A stretch of 57,921 nucleotides of DNA, from positions 1-57,921 of the forward strand of contig NZ_CAFI01000098.1 of assembly GCF_000239775.1 (NCBI RefSeq), written 5' to 3'. The notes below the pieces were generated by a model. The model did no database searches, was not told the DNA's origin, and saw only the letters and a program-made list of their open reading frames with translations. This document shows positions 1 through 7,107 of this stretch, piece by piece (position 1 is the first letter of the stretch; each line of letters begins with the position of its first letter). A program made the position numbers and the translations under genes. The stretch is from Bradyrhizobium sp. ORS 375. Lineage in GTDB: Bacteria > Pseudomonadota > Alphaproteobacteria > Rhizobiales > Xanthobacteraceae.

Positions 1-234
1 TCTCAGGAAAAGGTCTTAGTTGGTGGAGACCTCTTCATTCGGCCGCTTCCAGCACGAAGGTAGTCCGCAAGTCGTGCCCGGCATTCCCAGCGGGTTCTCG
101 AAGTTAGCTATCGATTGAGGGGGAGGACTCACGCAGAGTCCCCGTGTGGACCCCCACCCCTAACCCCTCCCCGCAAGGGGGAGGGGAGCTCACCGGCGTC
201 GTGGCGTCGCGATCGCTTTATAAGAAGCTAATGC
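1..234. other. Left-edge region without a supported gene; hairpin at 164-186
   Basis: No reading frame here has recognisable protein content. The stretch holds a perfect 9-bp inverted repeat (CCCCTCCCC at 164-172, GGGGAGGGG at 178-186, 5-nt loop). It lies just past the stop of the leftward glutathione S-transferase gene, so it could act as that gene's terminator, although no T-run follows. Similar CCCC/GGGG stems recur at 16311-16338 and 42295-42322, which argues for a dispersed small repeat. The first 120 bases could hold the end of a gene outside the window; I cannot identify one. Confidence 0.4.
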
Positions 235-849
235 TCACCCCGCCTTCATCAGCCCTTCCTTCGTCAGTGCCTCCTGCACCTTCGGCCGGGCCGCCACGCG
301 GTTCTTGTAGGCCACCAGGTTCGGCATCGCCGAGAGATCGAACTTCATGCGCTCGGCCCAGGTCAGGATCGTGAACAGATAGCCGTCGGCGACGGTGAAC
401 TGGCTGCCCATCAGATAGTCGCGGCCGGCGAGCTGGCTGTCGATGTACTTGAACTTGCTCATCACCCGGTCCTTGAAGAACGCCTTGGCCTCGTCGGCGA
501 GCACTGGCGAGAACATCGGACCGAAATTCTTGTGCAGCTCGGACGTGATGAAGTTCAGCCACTCCAGCAGCTTGTAGCGCTCGCCGCTGTCGCGCGCCGG
601 CGCTAATCCCTTGTCCTTGGCCTGGTCGGCGATCATCTGGACGATGACCGGTCCCTCTGTCACGATTTCGCCGCTCGGCAGCCCCAGGGCGGGCACCTGG
701 CCCTTCGGATTGACCTTGAGATAATCGTCGCCATTTTCCAGGGTCTTGGCGCGCAAATCGACCTTGACGAGGTCGTAGGGCAGGCCGGCCTCGAGCAGGG
801 CGATATGGGGCGAGAGCGAGCAGGCGCCGGGTGAATAATAAAGCTTCAT
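235..849 (-). CDS. Glutathione S-transferase family protein
   Basis: A 204-residue cytosolic-type GST. The N-terminus MKLYYSPGACSLSPHIALLE is the typical thioredoxin-fold glutathione-binding half, with the SPGACSLSPH motif of beta-class bacterial GSTs such as GstA; the cis-Pro and SNAIL-like segments follow (QVPALGLPSGEIVTEGPVI), then an all-helical C-terminal half. The expected activity is conjugation or peroxide/xenobiotic chemistry with glutathione; the substrate is unknown. I chose the ATG at 847-849 because GGAGGG stands just upstream and the family starts here; an upstream in-frame start would add 25 residues unlike any GST. It is divergent from a MarR regulator with shared operator-like palindromes, and a glutathione biosynthesis gene lies nearby. 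Confidence 0.93.
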   Translation of the reverse strand: MKLYYSPGACSLSPHIALLEAGLPYDLVKVDLRAKTLENGDDYLKVNPKGQVPALGLPSGEIVTEGPVIVQMIADQAKDKGLAPARDSGERYKLLEWLNFITSELHKNFGPMFSPVLADEAKAFFKDRVMSKFKYIDSQLAGRDYLMGSQFTVADGYLFTILTWAERMKFDLSAMPNLVAYKNRVAARPKVQEALTKEGLMKAG

Positions 850-912
850 CTTGTATTCCCTCCGTGAGACCTTTTTTTGCTGGAACCGACCGGGCGTACC
901 ACCCGCCCTTAC

Positions 913-953
913 ATGCAGGTGCATGGAATAGTCAAGATTGATGCAGCTGCATC
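913..953. promoter_or_regulatory. Paired palindromes between GST and marR genes (putative MarR operators)
   Basis: The divergent intergenic region carries two copies of ATGCANNTGCAT: ATGCAGGTGCAT at 913-924 and the perfect palindrome GATGCAGCTGCATC at 940-953. Their centres are 28 bp apart. MarR-family dimers bind such inverted repeats between divergently transcribed genes, so autoregulation and control of the GST gene by the neighbouring MarR protein is the natural inference. The binding itself is not shown by the sequence. Confidence 0.6.
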
Positions 954-993
954 GAATGCGCTAGAACGAGGACCTGAGGATACGAGCCGGCCC

Positions 994-1482
994 ATGAAAC
1001 GCAAACCATCGACCGAGGCGACCGCCGCCTGGATCCGCCTGATGCGGGTCCAGAGCCGGGTGCTGGACTGCGTCGAGCAGGAGCTCAAGAAGGCCGGTTT
1101 CCCCCCGCTCGCGTGGTATGATGCGCTTCTCGAGCTGTCGCGGGCCCCCTCGGGCGAGTTGCGTCCGGTCGAGCTGGAGCGGCAGATGCTGATCCCGCAA
1201 TATTCGACCTCGCGGCTGATCGACCGCTTGGTCGACGAAGGTCTGGTCATCAGGCGCGAATGCAAGATGGACAAGCGGGGCCAGTTCGTGGAGATCACCG
1301 AGGCCGGCCGCGAGTTGCAGAAGCGGATGTGGTCGGCCTATTCGGCGGCGATCGAGAAGCATGTCGGCTCCAAGCTGTCGGATGCGGATGCTGCCAAGCT
1401 CTGCACGCTGCTCGACCGGCTCGGCTGCTCCTGCGGGCAGGCCGCGCCCCTGGCGGCCGGAGAGGGCGCGTCGACCCGATGA
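994..1482 (+). CDS. MarR-family transcriptional regulator
   Basis: A 162-residue winged-helix regulator. The central part (about residues 45-110) has the MarR winged-helix pattern: a helix-turn-helix around LERQMLIPQYSTSRLIDRLVDEGL and the wing containing MDKRGQFVEITEAGREL. It ends in a helical dimerisation segment with a CSCG motif; cysteine-based redox sensing is possible but unproven. I chose the ATG at 994 since GAGGA lies about 14 bases upstream and upstream codons look non-coding. It is divergent from the GST gene, with twin palindromes at 913-953 between them. The inducing ligand is unknown; an electrophile or phenolic compound would fit a GST target. Confidence 0.9.
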   Translation: MKRKPSTEATAAWIRLMRVQSRVLDCVEQELKKAGFPPLAWYDALLELSRAPSGELRPVELERQMLIPQYSTSRLIDRLVDEGLVIRRECKMDKRGQFVEITEAGRELQKRMWSAYSAAIEKHVGSKLSDADAAKLCTLLDRLGCSCGQAAPLAAGEGASTR

Positions 1483-1578
1483 AGCATTGGCACTCATTCA
1501 CAGCCGCGGCCCCAAGGGGTCCGCGGCCCGTCCTGTCACCACGCGCGACCGTCGAAGCGCTTCTGAACCGAGACTCCC

Positions 1579-2949
1579 ATGGCGCGTGACCAGATCGATA
1601 TGACCCCGCTGCAGTCGCGCGACGAGCTCGTGGCGTGGCTGGAAGCCGGCGTGAAGCCGCCGTCGGCATTCCGCATCGGCACCGAGCACGAGAAGACGCC
1701 GTTCACGCTCGACGGTCACCGCCCCGTGCCGTACGAGGGCGCGCGCGGCATCGGCGCGCTGCTCGAGGGCATGAAGCTGCTGCTCGGCTGGGAGCCGATC
1801 ATGGAGCGCGGCAACATCATCGGGCTGTATGACGTCACCGGCGGCGGCGCGATCTCGCTGGAGCCGGGCGGCCAGTTCGAACTCTCCGGCGCGCCGGTCG
1901 AGACCGTGCACCAGACCCAGAGCGAGCTGATGGCGCATCTGGCGCAGGTGCGCGAGATCGCGACCCCGCTCGGCATCGGCTTCCTCGGCCTCGGCATGAC
2001 GCCGTCCTGGACGCGCGAGGAAATCCCCGTGATGCCCAAGGGCCGCTACAAGATCATGCGCGGCTACATGCCGAAGGTCGGCCGCTATGGCCTCGACATG
2101 ATGTTCCGGACCTGCACGGTGCAGACCAATCTCGACTTCTCCTCCGAAGCCGACATGATCAAGAAGCTGCGTGTCTCGGTGGCGTTGCAGCCGATCGCGA
2201 CCGCGCTGTTCGCCAACTCGCCGTTCACCGAGGGCAAGCCGAACGGCTATCTCTCGTTCCGTTCGGAGATCTGGCGCGACACCGACAATCAGCGCGCGGG
2301 CATGATCCCCTGGGCGTTCGAGGACGGCATGGGCTTCGAGCGCTGGGTCGACTACGCGCTCGACGTACCGATGTATTTCGTCAAGCGCGAGGAAAACTAC
2401 ATCGACGTCTCCGGCACGTCGTTCCGGGATTTCTTCGACGGCAAGAACCCGGCGATGCCGGGCGAGCGTCCGACGCTGTCGGACTGGGCCAATCATCTCT
2501 CCACCGCGTTTCCCGAGGTGCGGTTGAAGCGCTATCTCGAAATGCGCGGCGCCGACGGCGTGCCGTGGGGCCGCCTGCCGGCGCTGCCGGCATTCTGGGT
2601 TGGCCTGCTCTATGACGACACCACCCTCGACGCCGCATGGGACCTGGTCAAGGACTGGACGGCGTTCGAGCGCCAGAACCTGCGCGACGACGTGCCCCGC
2701 CTCGGCTTCAAGGCCCGCATCCGCAATCGCTATGTGTTCGAGGTCGCCAAGGAGTGCCTGACCCTGGCGCATCACGGCCTGCGCCGGCGCAACCGCGTCG
2801 ACCATCTCGGCCGCGACGAGAGCCGCTATCTCGAGCCACTCGACCAGATCATCGCGTCGGGCCGTTCGCCCGCCGAGGAGATGCTGGAGAAGTACAATGG
2901 TCCCTGGCACGGCTCGATCGAGCCCGCCTATGACGAATATGCGTTCTGA
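1579..2949 (+). CDS. gshA: Glutamate-cysteine ligase
   Basis: A 456-residue ATP-dependent glutamate-cysteine ligase of the plant/alphaproteobacterial type, which makes gamma-glutamylcysteine, the first step of glutathione synthesis. Characteristic stretches are FRIGTEHEK near residue 35, a GGAISLEPGGQFELSG substrate-binding segment around residues 90-105, and the conserved C-terminal tail ending SIEPAYDEYAF. The length matches the family. It begins 96 bases after the MarR gene. The upstream GST gene uses the end product, so the pairing is functionally sensible even if they are not in one transcript. No frameshift or missing motif was seen. Confidence 0.95.
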   Translation: MARDQIDMTPLQSRDELVAWLEAGVKPPSAFRIGTEHEKTPFTLDGHRPVPYEGARGIGALLEGMKLLLGWEPIMERGNIIGLYDVTGGGAISLEPGGQFELSGAPVETVHQTQSELMAHLAQVREIATPLGIGFLGLGMTPSWTREEIPVMPKGRYKIMRGYMPKVGRYGLDMMFRTCTVQTNLDFSSEADMIKKLRVSVALQPIATALFANSPFTEGKPNGYLSFRSEIWRDTDNQRAGMIPWAFEDGMGFERWVDYALDVPMYFVKREENYIDVSGTSFRDFFDGKNPAMPGERPTLSDWANHLSTAFPEVRLKRYLEMRGADGVPWGRLPALPAFWVGLLYDDTTLDAAWDLVKDWTAFERQNLRDDVPRLGFKARIRNRYVFEVAKECLTLAHHGLRRRNRVDHLGRDESRYLEPLDQIIASGRSPAEEMLEKYNGPWHGSIEPAYDEYAF

Positions 2950-3206
2950 TCATCCGCGATTGCGGTGAGCATCGCGACGCGCGGCTGTCTCGTTGGCCGC
3001 ACCTGCGCCGGGTTCCGCTGCGCGCAGCCAGCGCGGCACCTGATGACTATTTTGTTTCGTGATGTGTCCTGCGTCCGTTTTGGCCGCTCTCTGCCGCGGC
3101 TTCGCCTTTGGCTGTTCCGATCGGCCGGACCTGTTCATCCGCCATACAGGTTCGTGGCCATCAAATGACGGTCCAAGAACACGCCAGAAAAACTCGAACG
3201 TTAACA

Positions 3207-3878
3207 ATGGGTCCAATGGTTCAGCGGCGTCGCGCGGGGCGTCTCATCGGGGCATGGCTGCGGGCATTCGCGTGCCTGCTCGCCGTTGCTTGCCTGACAT
3301 CCGCCGAGGCCCAGACCTATTCGGACCGCCCCGGCGGCGACTACATGAGCGCGCCGATCGCCTCCGGCGATCCCGCCGACTGCGCGCTGTTGTGCGAGCA
3401 CGACCGGCGCTGCCGTGCCTGGAGCTTCAACTATCCGACCGTGATGGAAGCGGGCGCGGTGTGCTGGTTGAAGAACAGTGTGCCGGCGCGGGTGCCCGAC
3501 AATTGCTGCGTCTCCGGAGTGCGCGGTGCCGGCGTCGTCGAGGTCCGCAACGATGCGGTGGAGACCTCGATCGATCGTCCCGGCGGCGATTATCGCAGCT
3601 TCGACATCAAGACCACCGATCTGAAGGGCGGCGACAAGGCCGAGAAGGCTGCCGACAAGGGCGGCGACAAGGCGAGCGACAAGGCGGCTGACAAGAAGGA
3701 TGAGAAGGCCGCCGACGCCGAGGAGATCTGCAAGGCCGCCTGCACCGGCGACAACAAGTGCCGCGCCTGGACGTTTGCGCGGCCGGGCTATGCCGGCAAG
3801 GAGGCGCACTGCTTCCTGAAGAAGGAGATCAAGCCGCCGCGGCGCCGGGCCGGATTCACGTCCGGCGTTGTTCGCTGA
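3207..3878 (+). CDS. Exported PAN/apple-domain protein with Lys/Asp/Ala-rich linker
   Basis: The product (223 residues from this start) has an Arg-rich N-terminus and a hydrophobic stretch ending in AEAQ, a likely Sec signal peptide. Two cysteine-rich modules each begin with a near-identical DRPGGDY segment and contain C-x3-C and CRAWxF motifs (CALLCEHDRRCRAWSF and CKAACTGDNKCRAWTF), the pattern of PAN/apple domains, which usually bind protein or carbohydrate. Between them lies a low-complexity linker of GGDK, ADK and EKAAD units (about 3624-3720). The start is uncertain: in-frame ATGs exist at 3108, 3165, 3207 and 3216, and the last two give a normal signal peptide. The binding partner is unknown. 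Confidence 0.75.
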   Translation: MGPMVQRRRAGRLIGAWLRAFACLLAVACLTSAEAQTYSDRPGGDYMSAPIASGDPADCALLCEHDRRCRAWSFNYPTVMEAGAVCWLKNSVPARVPDNCCVSGVRGAGVVEVRNDAVETSIDRPGGDYRSFDIKTTDLKGGDKAEKAADKGGDKASDKAADKKDEKAADAEEICKAACTGDNKCRAWTFARPGYAGKEAHCFLKKEIKPPRRRAGFTSGVVR

Positions 3879-4009
3879 AGCCGCGGATCCCAACTCCGGA
3901 TTTTTCTCGGTCGGCAGGTAACATTGCAGCGGTTCTGCGCGTACTGGGTTGCGGCTCCGGAGGCTTTCACCGCCGGCTGTCAGTCGCAACGCAGAAATCG
4001 GGGTTCGCC

Positions 4010-4411
4010 ATGACGTTTTCGCGCAAGTTCTTTGCCGCCGCAGCTGTCGCTACCACTGTCGCCGTTGCCGGGCTCGGGCAGGCGTTCGCCGTCGACACCA
4101 CGCCCTATTCGGACGCCGCCTTCAAGGCCGCGCAGACCGCCGGGCAGCCGATTCTGATCGAGATCCATGCCGGCTGGTGCCCGACCTGCAAGGCGCAGAA
4201 GCCGATCATCGACAAGCTCGCGGCCGAGCCGAAGTTCAAGGAGCTGAAGATCTTCCGCGTCGATTTCGACGACCAGAAGCCGGTGGTGAAAGGCTTTGGC
4301 GCGCAGATGCAGTCGACCTTGATCGTCTTCAAGGGCGCGAGCGAGACCGGCCGCTCCGTCGGCGACACCAAGGAAGCCTCGATTTCCGCGCTGCTCGACA
4401 AGAGCCTGTAA
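4010..4411 (+). CDS. Periplasmic thioredoxin-family protein (WCPTC active site)
   Basis: A 133-residue protein with a Sec signal peptide (cleavage probably after AFA near residue 27) and a thioredoxin fold carrying the active site WCPTC, Cys57 and Cys60. The cis-proline position is replaced by QMQSTLIVF, so the usual TP dipeptide is changed to Ser-Thr. It probably acts as a periplasmic thiol reductase or oxidase. The stop is followed six bases later by a CcdA-like membrane electron carrier, a standard pairing in which CcdA passes electrons from cytoplasmic thioredoxin to a periplasmic thioredoxin. Substrates may include cytochromes or oxidised cysteines in the preceding PAN-domain protein (inference). 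Confidence 0.88.
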   Translation: MTFSRKFFAAAAVATTVAVAGLGQAFAVDTTPYSDAAFKAAQTAGQPILIEIHAGWCPTCKAQKPIIDKLAAEPKFKELKIFRVDFDDQKPVVKGFGAQMQSTLIVFKGASETGRSVGDTKEASISALLDKSL

Positions 4412-4417
4412 CGCGCC

Positions 4418-5134
4418 ATGGTCGCGCTGGCGCTGGCCTTCGTGGCCGGCCTGCTCTCGATCCTGTCGCCCTGCGTGCTGCCGCTGGTGCCGATCGTGCT
4501 CGGCGCGGCGGCCTCAGCGCATTCGCGCGGTGCGCTCGCGCTCGCCGCGGGCCTTGCGGTGTCGTTCACCGCCATCGGCCTGTTCATCGCGCTCGCCGGC
4601 AATGGCTTGGGTCTGGATGCCGGCGCGTTCCGCGTGGTCGCGGCTGTGCTCATGCTGGTGATCGGCATCGTGCTCCTGGTACCGGCCTGGCAGGCGCAGC
4701 TGGCCGTCGCCGGCGGTCCGGTCCAGCGCTGGGCTGACCAGCACTCGCAGGGTTTCGCGGGGTCAGGTGCGGGCGGTCAGTTCATGATCGGGCTGCTGCT
4801 CGGCTCGGTCTGGTCGCCCTGTGTGGGGCCGACGCTGGGTGCTGCGTCGCTGCTGGCCTCGCAGGGGCACGACCTCGTTCGCGTGACCGTCACGATGCTG
4901 GCGTTCGGGCTTGGCGCCGGCCTGCCCCTGGTCGCGCTTGGAATGGTGTCGCGAAGCACCACGATGCGGCTACGGGAGCGGCTGCTGTCCGCCGGCAAGC
5001 TCGGCAAGATGCTGATGGGTGCGGCGTTCGTGGTCGTCGCGATTGCGATCCTCAGCGGCGCAGACAAGCAGCTCGAGGCGTGGCTGGTCGCGATCTCGCC
5101 GGCGTGGCTGACGGAGTTGACGACGTCGATCTAG
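4418..5134 (+). CDS. ccdA: CcdA/DsbD-type cytochrome c biogenesis membrane protein
   Basis: A 238-residue integral membrane protein with about six transmembrane helices. The paired redox cysteines are in the two expected places: LSPCVLPLVP in the first helix and WSPCVGPTLG in the fourth. The family relays reducing power from cytoplasmic thioredoxin across the membrane to periplasmic thioredoxin-like proteins. It starts six bases after the thioredoxin-like gene, so they are surely co-transcribed. No separate Shine-Dalgarno is evident in the short gap, which suggests translational coupling. The length matches the short CcdA form without the DsbD periplasmic domains. Confidence 0.9.
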   Translation: MVALALAFVAGLLSILSPCVLPLVPIVLGAAASAHSRGALALAAGLAVSFTAIGLFIALAGNGLGLDAGAFRVVAAVLMLVIGIVLLVPAWQAQLAVAGGPVQRWADQHSQGFAGSGAGGQFMIGLLLGSVWSPCVGPTLGAASLLASQGHDLVRVTVTMLAFGLGAGLPLVALGMVSRSTTMRLRERLLSAGKLGKMLMGAAFVVVAIAILSGADKQLEAWLVAISPAWLTELTTSI

Positions 5135-5170
5135 CGAGCGCGGGGCAACTGCCGTGCGACACCCGCGGTG

Positions 5171-5275
5171 TCATTCCGGGGCGGGCCGCACAGCGGCACG
5201 AGCCCGGAATCCATCGGGCCGCGCGCACTGACGATCAATGGATTCCGGGTTCGCGCTCCGCGCGCCCCGGAATGA
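5171..5275. repeat. Long intergenic palindrome, CATTCCGGGGCG family
   Basis: The ends are exact inverted repeats: TCATTCCGGGGCG at 5171-5183 and CGCCCCGGAATGA at 5263-5275. Internal complementary parts (CCGGAATCCAT near 5206 and ATGGATTCCGG near 5239) allow a long fold-back. Related elements occur here at 33145-33226 and 48037-48166. It sits between the convergent ccdA and nucleotidyltransferase genes, where it could also terminate transcription. Confidence 0.85.
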
Positions 5276-5317
5276 CGCGTGGAGAGAGCTGTTGCGCCGC
5301 GCACCGCAACGGTTCGA

Positions 5318-5902
5318 TCATTCGTCAGGGGCGATCACCTTGAGCTCCGGCCACAACGCCTTCCAGCGCGCCGCCTTGGCGGTGTAGTTCGCCACCGAGA
5401 AATTGGCCGTGGAGTTCGGCCGGACTATCATCCGATCGATGTCGTCGAGGCCCTTCGGCGCATAGACTTCGTATCTGTCGCCGACAGCGCGAATCCCGAC
5501 TTGCGTGTTGGCGGTGAGAAAGCGGTCGATGCCGTCGGTCGATCGTGTCAAAGGCGGGTAGGGGCGGCCGTGCTTGGCGGGATACCAGAGATGGACACGT
5601 GCCTGGTTGCGCACTTCCACCTTTGCCGCGACGCCAGCCAGTTCTGACGCGAAGCGCCGGATCACCGCGTCTTCTGCATCCCATGACGTATCCGGATCGA
5701 AATAGAACACGTCGTAGTCGAGAATGCCATGGTCGACGGCGCGTCCCGTCCGCACGTTCCAGACCGTCTGCACGAGGCATCCCGAGACGAGCCACGCATC
5801 CGGCAATGCCGTCGCGCGCAGCACATCGATGATCGCCGCGTTGACCGGATTACGAAGCGCTGACGTGACGAAGTCGTCTTCGATCATGTCCGTTGATAGC
5901 AT
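5318..5902 (-). CDS. Nucleotidyltransferase-fold family protein (DUF925-like)
   Basis: A 194-residue protein resembling the DUF925/NTP_transf_6 family. It has the family signature WLVSGCLVQTVWN followed by DYDVFYFDPD, where the D-x-D pair would be the nucleotidyltransferase metal site, and a mid-protein RVHLWYPAKHG segment. The C-terminal half contains the conserved TRSTDGIDRFLT and APKGLDDIDRMIVRPN segments. The physiological substrate of this family is not known to me. The gene stands alone between a palindromic repeat and the mmcQ-like gene; a nearby in-frame ATG at 5885-5887 is an alternative start. Confidence 0.8.
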   Translation of the reverse strand: MLSTDMIEDDFVTSALRNPVNAAIIDVLRATALPDAWLVSGCLVQTVWNVRTGRAVDHGILDYDVFYFDPDTSWDAEDAVIRRFASELAGVAAKVEVRNQARVHLWYPAKHGRPYPPLTRSTDGIDRFLTANTQVGIRAVGDRYEVYAPKGLDDIDRMIVRPNSTANFSVANYTAKAARWKALWPELKVIAPDE

Positions 5903-5967
5903 GCAAATACCGTCCGCTCACGCGAACATTGCCGTAGTCATTTAATCGATGTGGGAAACAAAAAGCC

Positions 5968-6306
5968 TCAACAGCCATCTAGCGCAGCGACGGCTTTCCT
6001 TGACGCCAGCGCCCGCCACTGTCGCCGCAGCAGCGGCTCCACGTCGGCGCGCCCCGCCTTCGAGAGCCGCAGCAGCACGATCGGATAGTCGCGGTAGTGA
6101 TCGGTAAAGTAGAACAGCTCTGGCCGGCTCTCGACCAGCATCGCGCGCTCGTCCGGCGGCACGCCGGGGAGGACGAGGCTGTCGCCGTCCTCCTTCAGCC
6201 GCGCCAGCATCTTCTTGCGTACCTTCAGCGCCGGTGTCCCATAGGACGTGCCGTCCTCGACCTCCGGCCATGCCAGCGCGAGTGCCCTGACATCGTCGAA
6301 GGTCAC
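5968..6306 (-). CDS. MmcQ/YjbR-family protein
   Basis: A 112-residue protein of the MmcQ/YjbR (CyaY-like fold) family. Recognisable parts are the N-terminal ALAWPEVEDGTSYGTPALKV segment, a central VLPGVPPDERAMLVE stretch and FYFTDHYRDYPIVLLRL. Family members are predicted DNA-binding proteins, but no clear role is established. It begins nine bases after the lepB stop and so is most likely the third gene of a tldD-lepB-mmcQ transcript. Length and motifs look intact. Confidence 0.85.
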   Translation of the reverse strand: MTFDDVRALALAWPEVEDGTSYGTPALKVRKKMLARLKEDGDSLVLPGVPPDERAMLVESRPELFYFTDHYRDYPIVLLRLSKAGRADVEPLLRRQWRALASRKAVAALDGC

Positions 6307-6315
6307 TGCCGCCTC

Positions 6316-7107
6316 TCAGCGCACCGCGGTGAAGAAGCGATCGAGCCGGAAGCCGGACAGCCAGGACCAGACCGGCTGGTTCTTGAAGCCGAGATCCCAG
6401 GAGCCGACCACGGCATCGGCGCGGCCGACGAGGTTGTCGATCGGCAGCAGGCCGACGCCGCCGTCGCGCAGCGAGACGCGGCTGTCGGCGGAGTTGTCTC
6501 TGTTATCACCGAGCACGAACAGCTTGCCGGGCGGGACGGTGACCTCCGGCGTGTTGTCGAGCCGGCCGTTGTCGCGCATCTTGAAGATCAGATGCGAGAC
6601 GCCGTTCGGCAGCGTCTCGACGTAGCGATAGGCCGGCTCATTGCGGCCGCTGTCGTCCTCCGCATCGCCGATGCCGTCCGGCTTGAGCTGGGCGGCCTGA
6701 CCGTTGATGTAGAGCTGGCCCTGGCGCATCTGGATGCGGTCGCCGGGCAGGCCGACGACGCGCTTGACCCAGGCCTGCGAGGTGTCGCCCGGCCAGCGGA
6801 ATACGACGACGTCGCCGCGCTTCGGCGTCTCGCCGAACAGCCGGCCCGTCTCAGGCAAGGTGATCTGCATCGGCAGCGACGAGGTGCCGTAGCCGTAGGG
6901 GAATTTGGAGGCGAGCAGTGCATCGCCGATGAGGAGCGTCGGCTCCATCGAGCCCGAGGGCACGTAGAACGGCTCGGCGATCGCGCCCTTGGCGAGGAAC
7001 ACGACCGCGACCACAGCAGCGAGCTGCGCGATCTGCCCGCCCCACGTCGCCTCCTTGCGTGGGGCTTTGGTGCTGACCTTGCCCGTGGACATCTTGTCGA
7101 GGCTCAT
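6316..7107 (-). CDS. lepB: Signal peptidase I
   Basis: A 263-residue type I signal peptidase with one N-terminal transmembrane helix (about residues 25-42) and a periplasmic catalytic domain. The Ser-Lys dyad is visible: Ser53 in VPSGSMEPTL and Lys115 in WVKRVVGLPGD; the GDNRDNSADSR box E is also present. It removes signal peptides from exported proteins, of which this window has several. The ATG at 7105-7107 overlaps the tldD stop as ATGA, so translation is probably coupled. A longer upstream frame exists but lies inside tldD. This copy is paired with tldD rather than with the acpS-rnc genes seen in some relatives. Confidence 0.95.
   Translation of the reverse strand: MSLDKMSTGKVSTKAPRKEATWGGQIAQLAAVVAVVFLAKGAIAEPFYVPSGSMEPTLLIGDALLASKFPYGYGTSSLPMQITLPETGRLFGETPKRGDVVVFRWPGDTSQAWVKRVVGLPGDRIQMRQGQLYINGQAAQLKPDGIGDAEDDSGRNEPAYRYVETLPNGVSHLIFKMRDNGRLDNTPEVTVPPGKLFVLGDNRDNSADSRVSLRDGGVGLLPIDNLVGRADAVVGSWDLGFKNQPVWSWLSGFRLDRFFTAVR

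Noticed and set aside
144-374. Short plus-strand frame at the left edge as a gene
   Set aside because: It runs over the CCCC/GGGG hairpin and antisense to the GST gene, with Pro/Ser-rich product and no ribosome site.
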